NCBI GenBank assembly: GCA_029783825.1
Contig: JAREIK010001333.1
Coordinates: forward strand, 851,090-915,089
From: Sapria himalayana
Taxonomy: Eukaryota; Streptophyta; Magnoliopsida; Malpighiales; Rafflesiaceae
DNA: 64,000 nucleotides
Direction of reading: 5' to 3'
Below the pieces are notes generated by a model. It had not been told where the DNA came from. It did not search any database and worked only from the letters and a program-made list of their open reading frames with translations. The translations under genes were made by a program, and so were the position numbers. Below are positions 11,042 to 21,340 of this stretch, one piece after another. How positions within the stretch are numbered: position 1 is the first letter of the stretch; each line of letters begins with the position of its first letter.

Positions 11042-11148
11042 ACATGGTCTGGGCCGGCATGACTCATTTGCCACATGGTCTGGGCCGGCATGACTCATTT
11101 GCCACATGGTCTGGGCCGGCATGACTCATTTGCCACATGGTCTGGGCC
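11042..11148. repeat. 31-bp tandem repeat, 3.5 copies, just upstream of a SCAMP exon
   Basis: The unit begins ACATGGTCTGGGCCGGCATG. Full copies lie at 11042-11072, 11073-11103 and 11104-11134, identical as read, with a partial copy at 11135-11148. The array ends 12 bp before the acceptor of the exon at 11161, so it fills the branch-point region. Confidence 0.95.
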
Positions 11149-11252
11149 TTTCTTATGCAGGATTGATAGCGTGTCTTTTTTGGGACATGACAGCTGTCAC
11201 AACAGCTTGGATTAAAGGGGAACTCTACCCTGCGAGATATGTATCCGTATGG

Positions 11253-11827
11253 CTGCCACGCACTGCCACGCACTGCCACGCACTGCCACGCACTGCCACG
11301 CACTGCCACGCACTGCCACGCACTGCCACGCACTGCCACGCACTGCCACGCACTGCCACGCACTGCCACGCACTGCCACGCACTGCCACGCACTGCCACG
11401 CACTGCCACGCACTGCCACGCACTGCCACGCACTGCCACGCACTGCCACGCACTGCCACGCACTGCCACGCACTGCCACGCACTGCCACGCACTGCCACG
11501 CACTGCCACGCACTGCCACGCACTGCCACGCACTGCCACGCACTGCCACGCACTGCCACGCACTGCCACGCACTGCCACGCACTGCCACGCACTGCCACG
11601 CACTGCCACGCACTGCCACGCACTGCCACGCACTGCCACGCACTGCCACGCACTGCCACGCACTGCCACGCACTGCCACGCACTGCCACGCACTGCCACG
11701 CACTGCCACGCACTGCCACGCACTGCCACGCACTGCCACGCACTGCCACGCACTGCCACGCACTGCCACGCACTGCCACGCACTGCCACGCACTGCCACG
11801 CACTGCCACGCACTGCCACGCACTGCC
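11253..11827. repeat. Perfect decamer minisatellite (CACTGCCACG), about 57 copies
   Basis: The 10-bp unit repeats without a single variant from 11261 to 11820 (56 units), with partial units at both edges. It begins about 30 bp after the SCAMP exon encoding AWIKGE and ends about 46 bp before the exon encoding VKIWFLA, so it lies in one intron of the relic. Because 10 is not a multiple of 3 and no phase creates a stop, all six frames stay open and read as 10-residue repeats. Those frames are not genes. Confidence 0.97.
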
Positions 11828-11975
11828 CCTTTAAATTTGTCTGTGTCCTATATCTGTCTGCATTCTGCTGCAGAGGTTAAGATTTGGTTCCTGGCTGTCA
11901 TCTACTTTATTTCCCGAGTTCCAGCTGTCATCTACTTTTATTTAACTTATTTTTCTTATCTACTCCCACTCTAAC

Positions 11976-12574
11976 TCATATTATCCCTAGTCCCATATAT
12001 GGGCTCGAGGCCCAGGGGCGGAGTAGTAAGGCCCCAAGGCCCAAGGTCGGAGCAGTAAGGCCCTGATGCTGTAGATAGGTTCCATAAAGTCTTGTATTGT
12101 TGAGGATGAGCCTAAGAATAACTTGAAGCCCAAGTCTGATAAATATTCTAGAGTTTTATTGGACTTGCTTTGTGTTTTATATTGCGTGGGGTCATGACAT
12201 TTGGCGCAATCCTGACCCTTCACATAAGACGTCTATTCTATGATTACTTAATTCTGCTTCTAACACGGCGCTATGTCATAGTGGAATAGATCAATACTTT
12301 TGCGAAACTATATTATTGGTTGCAGGAGTATAGTTGCTATCGATCAACACAAATCTAGATGTGTTGAATGAGCCGTGCTAGGCTGGCATGCCCTTTTTCT
12401 TGGCCCAGGTGTCCCACCATGTTGGCCTTATAGCTGCCCGGGCCATGCTGAGTCCCGCGTGGTCGGATCGTGCCAACCCCCACCACAACTGAGCACCAAG
12501 CACTGGCCGAAGGTATCAACTGGGCTAGACGGCCAAGGCATGACTTCACACACACATGCATGCACACACGCACA
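11976..12574. other. Transposon-like debris with a short direct repeat
   Basis: A roughly 31-bp unit around GGCGGAGTAGTAAGGCCC is repeated once with changes between about 12005 and 12065. The rest has no recognisable gene. It has the look of LTR-retrotransposon debris, but no diagnostic domain is seen. It ends in a CA-rich run next to hAT-type copy E. Confidence 0.4.
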
Positions 12575-12943
12575 TAGAGGTGTCAACCGGGCTGGCCGGC
12601 ACTGCCCGGCACTGAAATTTCTCGTGTCCGGGCTCGTGCCGTGCCAGACCACGACACGGTACTGTAGCCCGTTGACACAGTACCATGCCGAAATCAAATT
12701 TTTTTTTTTAAAATAGGGTTACGGTGGTGTCGAAGCCCTAATTTTTTTTTAATTTAGGGTTCGGCCTGACCGGGCCGAACCCGACGGTTCGTGCCGTTGG
12801 CCTGTGCTGGGCTGAACCCCATCAAACCATGCTGGGTCAGGCACTGCATGAAACTGTAACCATGCCTGGTCCGGCACGAAAGCATGGTAGGGCCTGAAAA
12901 AAATGGGCCGGGCTGGCCCGGCACGTCCTGTTTGACACCTTTA
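12575..12943. mobile_element. GC-rich hAT-type element, copy E
   Basis: Left terminus TAGAGGTGTCAACCGGGCTG, right terminus CCTGTTTGACACCTTTA. It is flanked by CACGCACA (12567-12574) and CACGCGCA (12944-12951), an 8-bp duplication with one difference. The interior shares the poly(T)/TTAGGGTT block with copy A, so A and E form one subfamily and C and D another. Confidence 0.84.
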
Positions 12944-14574
12944 CACGCGCATACAAGATCGTTGAGTTGCAAACTAATTTTATGCAGATAAGATTGAAAA
13001 TCTTCATTCTTGCTTGTGTACCCACCACATATATATTTGTAAACATGAGTTTGTATTATGTTTTTGTAAGCATGGTCCATTGTGGGTCGTGCTAATCGAT
13101 TTGGCCAAATGGGTTGGGCCAAATGGGTCGGGCCAAGCGAGATACAATCACCCTCTTGCACTGAGGACAATGGACCATGCCTGCCCATGCATCATGGCTT
13201 AGGTTTGGTGTTTAGGTTTTTGATTATATAATAATTAATTTATGTTATTTTATTTCATCTTTTTCAAGTGCGTAGTAAAAGAGTAACAATCGTGCTTTAG
13301 TGTGAGAACAAGTGTCTTCGTCAAAGCACGGCAGGTCACGGGTCAAAAACTCATTAAAAGTAATTTTTTTATTTTTATTCTCTTGAGGGTAAAATTATCA
13401 AGATGTTAATTTCTCATGGATTTTATTAATTTTTTATATTCATTAATATGTAAATGCACCACTCATGATCATAATCATCATTCTCATTAAAATTCATATT
13501 TGACATAATTATGATTAATTGTATTAATTTTAGTTTATTTAGAAAATATGTAAATGCGCTACTCATAGTTATAGCATATTGTTTTTTTTTTATTTTCTAT
13601 CTTTTAAAAAAATTTGCAGGGCAGGAATTAGAATCACTTTATGTAAAAATTATTTTATTGTGATTGTTTATTTAAGAAAAAAAAGCTATTTAAAATTTTA
13701 AAATGTTGTGGTTATTAAATGAAAAGTAGTGTTTTTTAAATAACATATAAAATAAACTTTTTTAGAGGCTTGTTAAACTAGCTATCTGCCTCAGGAGAGC
13801 TGGCCCAGCCATCATATTTGTTGAGATTGGACTGGGCCCGGGCCCGGGCCCGGGCCCGGGCCAACTAAATTAACTTGTCCCAGAATCCCAACCTGGTTAT
13901 TCTTCCTCAGCTAATCTAATATTTATCTGTGCAGCAAGTTAATTATTTGTGATGATATGTGTGTGGCACGTGGCACTCGTGAAAATAATTTTCAATTTGT
14001 TTTTTTTTTCTTTTTTTTTTTTTTGAGATAATTTTTTTAATTATTTGATTTATTAATCCAATTATGTAATACATTTAGTATTTTCTAATGCCTTAGCCTC
14101 AGTGGTTTGTAACCTAAATTTATATATACCTGCATATATAGATATACACACACACGTGTATATATATATATTTACACATAATATGTAAATGTATATATCT
14201 ATATATCTAAATATAAACTTATATAGCATGTGTGTGTGCGCGCGCGCGTGCGTGAGGGTGTGTGTGAAAATGGATGATTTTTGAATTTGAAAATATCCTA
14301 GGATTTTTTTAAACGTGATTTTCTGAAAAAACTAAATCATTTTTTAATTTTTTAAGTCAAGCCAAACATAAATATACCAACCTCGCAAAAACATAACTTT
14401 ATATAATAAAAATACACCAACGTACTGATGCATTGGATAAAAAACAGATAATCATAAATTTTCCAATAGTCTTCCGATTTGGAAATGAAAAACAAAATCT
14501 ATTTACCCACCTCGCAATCATTCGAACGTGATGGCGAAGCAATTTTTTTTTTTTAGAAGATGAAGTTTCTTGAT
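12944..14574. other. Intergenic DNA between the SCAMP relic and COG5
   Basis: No gene is seen. It contains diverged GC-rich repeat fragments (13080-13200), a perfect (GGGCCC)n run at 13834-13862, AT-rich DNA, and TA/TG/CG alternation at about 14140-14260. Near 14093 the words CTTAGCCTCAGTGGTTTG recall the A-box-like block of the foldback element at 5033-6074, suggesting a partial relative. The polyadenylation region of COG5 (minus strand) should lie just below 14575. Confidence 0.5.
13834..13862. repeat. (GGGCCC)n hexamer run
   Basis: Nearly five perfect GGGCCC units, self-complementary and able to form a stable hairpin. It lies inside a diverged GC-rich patch. Confidence 0.9.
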
Positions 14575-17257
14575 TTACATGTTTTTTACTGCATCGGCAT
14601 TTTCTACCAGGGAGGAACCCAACTGAAGCATGAGGGGGTACAGCGGGGAGAACTCCCTGTCTCCCCTGGATTTCACTCGGGCACAATAATCATCCAGGGT
14701 GGCTTTGACGCCCTTCCAAACCTGCTCCTCCCCCTGAGAATCCAGCCACAGGGAATACTGTAATGGCGTGAGCACGTTCCTCTGCAGGGGCGACTGGAGC
14801 TCGTCCGGCGCGCGGGAATACAGGTGGTGCAGCGTGACGCTGGGCGGAAGTTGATGGAGAAGAGGAGAGGTGGGCAGCTGAGAAGTGTCCAAGAAAATAA
14901 GAGGCCGAAATGCTCGAAGAGCTTGGTAGGGAGGCCCCAGTTGCTCTACGGGATACAGGTTTTGGCTGACTGTCAACTCCAACTCAGCCATGTCCCGGAC
15001 CATCCTCAGCTTCCCTGAATCCGCAAGAGGTCTTATGAGGGAGGCGTGCCTGACGAAGAACACCAACACTCGCGCTGCTAAGCTCTTAACCGGCTGCATG
15101 CAGATCGTTTCCGCCACCGACGCCATTGTTGAAGACGGTGGGAACAGCCTCGACAAGAATTCGGTGCGGAAATGGAGAATCTGTCTCTGTAACTCCTCCA
15201 TGTACGGCGAGGAAGCACCACTGTCGCCGGGAGAATCAACCCCGTGAACAGGACCAAAGTTCTGATGGTGGATTTGCAAAATTGAGTTTTCGAGCTGATT
15301 GATCATGGCCGTGAACAATGGCGCCACCGAATCTCGTGCAACCCCGTAAATGGCGCCCAGTGATGGAGACAACGCGTCTGCTACAGTAGGCGGCAGCCGG
15401 ACAATCGAGGAGGAAACGCGGGTGTGAGTTTCTTGTAGAAGCTGGTGCAGCGCGAAGTTCTTTAGTTGTGCAGCAGTTGCAGAGCTACTGACTTGTCGTA
15501 CTTCATGACCAGTGGATATCTGCCATTCAAGCAACAACATAATCCACACAGAGAAAGTTCATAATCATCATCATCTTCTTCTTCGAAACATTAAGCCATT
15601 GTACCTGATACTCGGCACGTTCGGCGAGGAGAAGAAGAACCTTGCTAATTTCATGCAGAACAAGACGCGTTAAGCGGCCATCTAATTGAACAGCTTCAAT
15701 CTCCTCTTGGATACGCGATAGAATTCTTGAGATTTGTTCTTTGGAAGGAACAGTTACACGGCTCGAAACAGAGAAGGCAGAGTTTACCAGATCAGAAAGT
15801 CGACTTAAGCATGAAGCCAAGAAGGCTGTCTGGAACACAGCAATGGCAGCAGCCATCTCGTCTCTCTGATTCACTCTGATCGCTGGTTGAGTCCCCTTGA
15901 CGTCGGTGTCATGAGATATTCTCTCGACTAAACTTTCCACCATGAAGAAGAGCTTTGGGTACCCATTAGTGAATATTTCCTTTACAAAACTCGAAGCAGT
16001 AAAAGCAGATTTCATGTGGGTTGCAAAAGCATTCACCATCGCCTCCCATACTTGATCAGTTAGCATAGCTTCGCCTTCCTGCAAATACAATTGCAGGCAA
16101 CTAGGTAATGCTCAGTGATGGATTATAGCAGTAACAACGTAGAGCAAAACCCATCTCACATTAATGGCTTCATCGAGAAGAAGAACGTGGGTAAAAGGAT
16201 CCTTCTTCTTCGACAAGACCCTCTGCAAGTGCCAAACAGCGACCACAACCCTCTGCAACTGATCCATGCAACTTTGCATCCTCTGCCAGACCCCTTCTCT
16301 CGCCTTCACTCCCCCTCCAATCTGGGGAGTGCCACCACCCCCTTTTATACCTCCTGGCCCAAATCCCCCAACGGCACTGCCAGAAATTGCCTTCCAGTCT
16401 AGTGCCGCGGAAATACTCCTCGCTGCAATCAACTTGTACTTGCTGACAAACTGCTCCACAACACGCCTCAACTCTCCTAGATTATGAAAAATTTGTAAAC
16501 CAGTCCCGACCTCAGTCTGATTCAGGCTCTCCATTCCTTTCTCTAGGACGCCGATTGCAGCATTCCTCAGCTTCTCGCCCGTTTCCATCACCCAGCTAAC
16601 CTCTTCATCAACAACAACAATTCCCTGCAATTGAAATTCATCGCAGCTACTCAAAATTTCGCAGTACATATGTGCTGCTTTACCCAAATCCGCCTTCTCC
16701 GACTCCGTTTCCCACTGGTGCACGAGATCGCGAAGCTTCCTCGACAATCTGAGCGTCCGAATCGCGTGTTGTAAAGTCTCAATTGTCCGGTTCAGATTGG
16801 AGAGCTGAATGGTTTTCAATCGGATCAATTTCTGCGGCTCAGATACTTGGTATCGAACACGGAGCACAGACGATTGCAAGGAGGAAACGGAAGATCGGAT
16901 CGCGGAGAGAGCGTGCTCTGCATCCCGGAGAGACGATAGTTGGTCGAGGAGTTCGGTGTGGCGCGAGAGGACTTCGTTTCGGATCTGAGATTCCAGGAGA
17001 TGAATTGCGCGATGGAGGTGTTCTGCAATGGAGGCTGGTGAGCCGGAAGATAGCGCAGCGGAGGAGAATGTCGTGGAAGAAAAGGACGAGGAAAGGAACG
17101 GAGAGAGAGTTGGGTCGTCTGCGAATGAGTCGAGCGGCGAAGAGAATGTGTTAGCGGCGACAGTGGATGGTATAGCTGATTGCCGGGTGGGAGAAGAGGC
17201 AGAATGGGTTCTGTAGGTTGAGACTCGGTGGAGTGGGGAGGAAGGTGACGGAGTCAT
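14575..17257 (-). CDS. COG5: Conserved oligomeric Golgi complex subunit 5 (COG5)
   Basis: COG is an eight-subunit tether on the Golgi that captures vesicles for retrograde intra-Golgi traffic; COG5 belongs to the lobe B group. Three coding exons on the minus strand: 17257-16160 (366 codons), 16078-15605 (158 codons) and 15519-14575 (314 codons plus stop), all joined in phase 0 by GT-AG introns of 81 and 85 bp. The product is 838 residues, close to the usual plant length of about 830. Diagnostic blocks are LDSFADDPTLSPFLSSSFSS near residue 45, the helical-rod segment SSVSSLQSSVLRVRYQVSEP, LSNLNRTIETLQHAIRTLRL, then MLTDQVWEAMVNAF and ASSFVKEIFTNGYPKLFF in exon 2, and PPYQALRAFRPLIFLDT in exon 3. 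The low-complexity Ser/Thr/Pro N-terminus before residue 40 and the Gly-rich loop near 310-330 are typical variable parts. No frameshift or stop interrupts it. It is the only clearly intact large gene here and converges on the SCAMP relic. Confidence 0.96.
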
Positions 17258-17388
17258 CGAGCCACCCCAAGCCGGAGGGGAGCAGAAGCGACGCTGCGAC
17301 CTGCCTTGTTCTTATTTAGTGACCTGCTGGAGGCCACTAAATATTTATTGTTCGTGTTCTATTCTTAATAGTGTGAAATAGGTCGGGC
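17258..17388 (-). promoter_or_regulatory. Probable COG5 5' leader and core promoter region
   Basis: The region directly upstream of the COG5 ATG on the minus strand is GC-moderate for about 60 bp, then AT-rich. No unambiguous TATA box could be fixed. The call rests only on position. Confidence 0.35.
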
Positions 17389-17483
17389 GACCCACAAGCC
17401 ACAACACGACCCACAAGCCACAACACGACCCACAAGCCACAACACGACCCACAAGCCACAGCACGACCCACAAGCCACAACAC
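17389..17483. repeat. 19-bp tandem repeat, five copies
   Basis: The unit GACCCACAAGCCACAACAC repeats from 17389 to 17483 with one A/G change in copy 4. It lies at the edge of a diverged GC-rich patch (about 17361-17825) that keeps words of the hAT-type family and ends near TTCACATCTCTA, a degraded form of its right terminus. Confidence 0.93.
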
Positions 17484-17825
17484 GGCCTACAAACCATCTA
17501 GTGGCATGGTTCAGGCCATGTCAGGTTAGAGTTTCTAGCTTGTATGTCGTAAAAGCTGCAACACAGCTCAGCAGACTAGTTTCGGAACGTGTGGGTCAAT
17601 TTTGGCCTGGCTAGCCAACCGAGGCTAGCCTGGACCTAACTCAATCGAGCTAGGATGAATCCAAAATAGGTGTGTTGGGTATGTCATGGTCCAACCCGGC
17701 CTGACACAGCCTAGCATGAGCTAGGTAGCTGACGGGCCATGGGCTACACTGAGCTACTCTTTTGTAGAGTCATGAGCCTAAAAAATGGGCCGTGCTAGCC
17801 TGAAACGGCCATATTCACATCTCTA

Positions 17826-18137
17826 TCTGATCTTGTTTTTTGTTCCACTGTTCATTCCTACCTTCAACATGCTCCGAATTTGTTATTGACTCCATGTTCG
17901 TGGGTACTACTTACTGTTTCGTGCTTCCATCCTTGTAAAAAAAAAAAAAAAAAAAAGTTATCATGTTCATGTAAAATCAAAAAAATATAAATCATAATCA
18001 TGTTCATGTCAATATAATTATGTAAATTTTAACTATTAAGCTTAGTTTTTGACTTTTCTTAATATGTTAACATTACCAAATCTCATACACAATGACATTC
18101 ACAAATCAACATTTTTACTCAATGTAGTGTATATGGA

Positions 18138-18182
<45 letters not shown>

Positions 18183-18267
18183 TATAAGTGTAATGCATAT
18201 AGTTTAGCCTTTTGTTTTTAGTGTATATATACCATATACAAGCATTGAAGTATAATATATAATTGTG

Positions 18268-18319
<52 letters not shown>

Positions 18320-18863
18320 GACATATGTGTTGCAATGTGAGACTAAGTGTATAACCATATATGCATACTCATAGACATAGACGGTGACTATATAATTACA
18401 TAATATAATACACTATAGTGTATAAGAATGTGTGTGTGTGTGTGTGTGTGTGTTTGACATGTGTTATGTATATGTATTATGTATATGTGTTGATGCCTAC
18501 TTTCACCTATTGATTTATATAACTTTAGGTATACAATGTGTTATATATAAATGTGATGTCTTTGTATATGTGTTGATATGGATTTATATATTTATATATA
18601 TACAATGTCGAATTCTCAATGTCAATGATAGAATATATAAATAAATAAATAACCAAGAATCTTTTTACTACATCAACTCTTGGGATGTCCTAAACAAAGA
18701 AGTTCTTATAAATCAAAGTCTAGTGTTTGAGATCATTTTATTGAATTTAAAAAGTAGAATTGTGGTTAAGCAGAGCAATCAACATGTAATTGTTATAATC
18801 TAACTCTTAAAAGCCTAACATACTTTAGACATATCTTGAGAAGAATGCTAAATATTTATATCA
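17826..18863. repeat. AT-rich DNA with three long dinucleotide microsatellites
   Basis: (GT)n at about 18140-18180, (CA)n at about 18274-18315 and (TG)n at about 18429-18453, plus a poly(A) run at 17937-17956. No gene or transposon protein is recognisable. Confidence 0.85.
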
Positions 18864-19496
18864 AGGGGAATTGTGTTTCGTGGCGATCTCCGAGAAATAT
18901 TTAAAAATATGTAACTAATCTTTTAATATTTGAAAAAAAGTCATCAAACTCTTATGAAATTGAAATTTGAGATACTATATTACGTTAATCTTAGGTTACC
19001 TTTCATTAAATTTCATTGGCCCTCTCCCTCTCCCATCGACCCTAGCCCTTTCTCATCGACTAGCTCAATGGAGCTCGTGGTTGGGCTCGATAGGCTCTCA
19101 TCGACTCATGGAGCTCGACGATGAGCTCATAGTCAAGCTCGATGAAGCTCTTAGTCGAGCTCGATGGGCTCCCGTCAGCTCCCAGAGCTTGATGCTGAGC
19201 TCCTGGAGCATGAAGGAGCTTGTGGCCTTTTGGTCGAGCTCGATGGGCTCCTGGAGCTGACTAGAGCCCGTCGAGCTCCAGGATCTCATCATCGAGCTCC
19301 TTGAACTTGTTAATGAGAGAGGGCGAGAGCCGATGGGAGAGGGTGAGGGCCGATGAAATTTAATGAAGGGTAATCCATAGAGTGCCCCAAATTTTAATTT
19401 CTTAAGAGTTTAGTGACATTTTTTTTAAATATTAAAAGATTAGTTTCATATTTTTAAATATTTTTTAGGAGAGTATCCCCGAAACATAATTCCCCC
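18864..19496. mobile_element. Foldback (Mutator-like MITE-type) element with AGCTC-rich core
   Basis: Long imperfect inverted arms of about 170 bp: left end AGGGGAATTGTGTTTCG pairs with right end CGAAACATAATTCCCCC, and AAATATTTAAAAATATG further in is matched on the other arm. A perfect 9-bp duplication TTTATATCA flanks it (18855-18863 and 19497-19505), pointing to the Mutator superfamily. The core (about 19040-19300) is GC-richer and built from scrambled repeats of GAGCTCGATG/AGCTCC words. The terminal motif resembles that of the element at 5033-6074, so both may belong to one superfamily of short foldback elements. Confidence 0.82.
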
Positions 19497-19505
19497 TTTA
19501 TATCA

Positions 19506-21177
19506 CCAATATAATAATAATAACTCTTATCATGATCATCAATATCATGAGGTAAAGCAAATATTTATAATTGAATATTTGATTAATAATTCTTTCATAA
19601 AACACTTGATATTATGATTATTGTTGATAAATTATCATTTAATTTTAAAGAAAAAAGAGAGCATCATAAGATTTTATGGTATATTGTAACCAAAAAAGAG
19701 CTCCTCGGTGGAGCTCCTGGAAGCTTTACACGAGCCTCTAGCAAGTTATGTCAAACTTGAGTTTGTGATTATATATAGTTATAGTGATGATATAAGTTAA
19801 GTTAGCTTATTTTGTTTAAAAAGAATGCTATTTTGTTATACTTTAAATGAGTGCAACAAAAATTAATTTATTAAAAGTCAGTGCATCATTTTTTAAATAT
19901 TAAAACTTGGCTTACTTTTTTCAATTTTTTTATGATTGGTGCAACAAAAAATAATTCTCTCATAAATAATTAAATGACCTAATTATTTATTTATTGGTCA
20001 GTAGTCATTAAAGTAAGTCCACAAACATAATTCTCCCAAAATAATCATTGATATAAGACCACAAAAAAAAAATCAATAAACAACTAGGTTATTCAATTAT
20101 TTATAGCAATTTAAAAGTTTTTTTTAAAAATCCTAACAATTTATGTGAAATAAAGAAAACATTTATAGAATTCTAATTATAGTAGACGACAATATCATGC
20201 CAAACTACCGTATAAGCTTCATTTACAGAGACTAAATCTTCCTAGATCTAAAATAATTAAATTCTTGGAATCACTTTATGTCACAAATATTTAAGCAATC
20301 ATTTTTTTTATTTTTTTTATTTTTTTTTTATTTTTTTTATTTTTTTTATTTTTTATTTTTTTATTTTTTTATTTTTTTATATTTTTTTTATATTTTTTTA
20401 TATTTTTTTTATTTTTTTTATATTTTTTTTTATTTTTTTTTTCATAGCATGTACTTGACAAAAGCTTTTTGTTGCTTTGATGGTTTCCATAGTCATCCTA
20501 TGCAGTATGAACTTCCGTAACAAACAAGAATAGTAAAAGAAAACTTTAAAAATATATATTCACAACATAAACAACATCAAAAATAATATATTAACATGAA
20601 TATTACGAAAGAGCATGTATGACCTATATGATAGCCAATGTTTCTCGCTCATCCTTTTTTTTTTTTTAATGATTGGCTAATTTTAAGTTTAAGACAAATA
20701 AACCACAACAAAAACAAATAAATGATACATGTTGTTTAGAATCAAATATAGATATTAAAAAAATGAATGACAAACATTTGTAAAATCACAAAGCTATATC
20801 CTTTACTTGATATAGTTATGTGCGCAAAGTGCCATTACACAATTCAAAGTTATTTGTGGGCACAACTCTCCATCCAAGTATTATATGCTCAAGAGACATT
20901 ACCACCTCTATCATAACAAAACATAAAACTTTCCACAGCACAATATTATGAGTCAGTTAGAATCAAAATAGCAAACAATTTTGCTTTCTTCACTCGAGTG
21001 TCATAAATAGGCAAGAAAAACATGCCAATAGCATAATTTCTAAATGAAGGAAGGACAAAGCCATTATTCTTTGTCAATATTGAGTTGGCCATCTAGAACA
21101 CAAGCAGCAAACAAGATTTTTTCAAATGTTGGATTGACACTTTTGCAAGATCTATGAGGTGGAAGTTCCTAAGGCTC
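19506..21177. other. AT-rich intergenic DNA with a T-rich tract and foldback fragments
   Basis: No gene is recognisable. A GAGCTCCTCGGTGGAGCTCC patch near 19697 and the terminal-like ACATAATTCTCCC at about 20026-20038 look like pieces of the same family as the element at 18864-19496. A strongly T-rich tract (blocks of T separated by single A) spans about 20300-20442. The open frame across it is an artefact. Confidence 0.6.
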
Positions 21178-21340
21178 ACATCTTTCTATGTTGCTTGGGC
21201 AAGGTAACAAATCCTAAGGATGTCACCTTTCGACATTGTTTGGGCGAGGTGGCAAGCCTCAAGGTTACTACCTTTGTACATTGTTTGGGCGAGGCGACAA
21301 CTCTTAAGCCTGCATCCTTCATATACTCTTGTTGAGTTGC
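21178..21340. repeat. 45-bp imperfect tandem repeat, about four copies
   Basis: The motif CATTGTTTGGGCGAGG and its variants recur every 45 bp (anchors near 21182, 21227, 21272 and 21316). Because 45 is a multiple of 3, the minus strand keeps an open 15-residue repeat (LAQTM-KG---L--C) within a 64-codon frame at 21186-21380. There is no homologue that I recognise and nothing to suggest expression. Confidence 0.75.

Larger units (their letters stand above)
3841..11975 (+). pseudogene. SCAMP: Secretory carrier-associated membrane protein (SCAMP) relic, exons scattered over 8 kb
   Basis: SCAMPs are four-span membrane proteins of the post-Golgi, plasma-membrane and endosomal system. Visible pieces in order: exon 3841-3900, MARRSDPNPSDPDADVNPLS, the family's NPF-repeat N-terminus with both NPF motifs altered (NPS, NPL), followed by a GT donor; about 4600-4707, PPGSFSTISPLCHEPVSFNHDH then GAMDIPFDANM after a one-base frame change; 4815 to about 4860, a coiled-coil-like exon (family DLKKKEKEL) with an in-frame TAG at its third codon; 4980-5013, EVRRKEEAAER; 11161 to about 11222, GLIACLFWDMTAVTTAWIKGE, the first transmembrane block; 11874-11975, VKIWFLAVIYFISRVP, then a degraded continuation of the next segment. 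The exon that normally encodes KNWPPFFP and the cytosolic loop is not found, nor are the C-terminal exons. A stop, frameshifts, lost exons and inserted elements make this a pseudogene. It converges on COG5. Confidence 0.82.

Noticed and set aside
11261..11820. CRISPR-like regular repeat array
   Set aside because: Units are contiguous 10-mers with no spacers, in a plant nuclear intron.
11064..11974. Long open frames on both strands with 10-residue repeats such as TATHCHALPR
   Set aside because: They come entirely from the decamer array, which has no stop in any phase; all six frames are equally open and the region is an intron of a decayed gene.
16783..17154. Plus-strand 123-codon frame
   Set aside because: Antisense shadow of COG5 exon 1.
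20278..20520. Phe-rich 80-codon frame that looks like a membrane protein
   Set aside because: Translation of a T-rich low-complexity tract.
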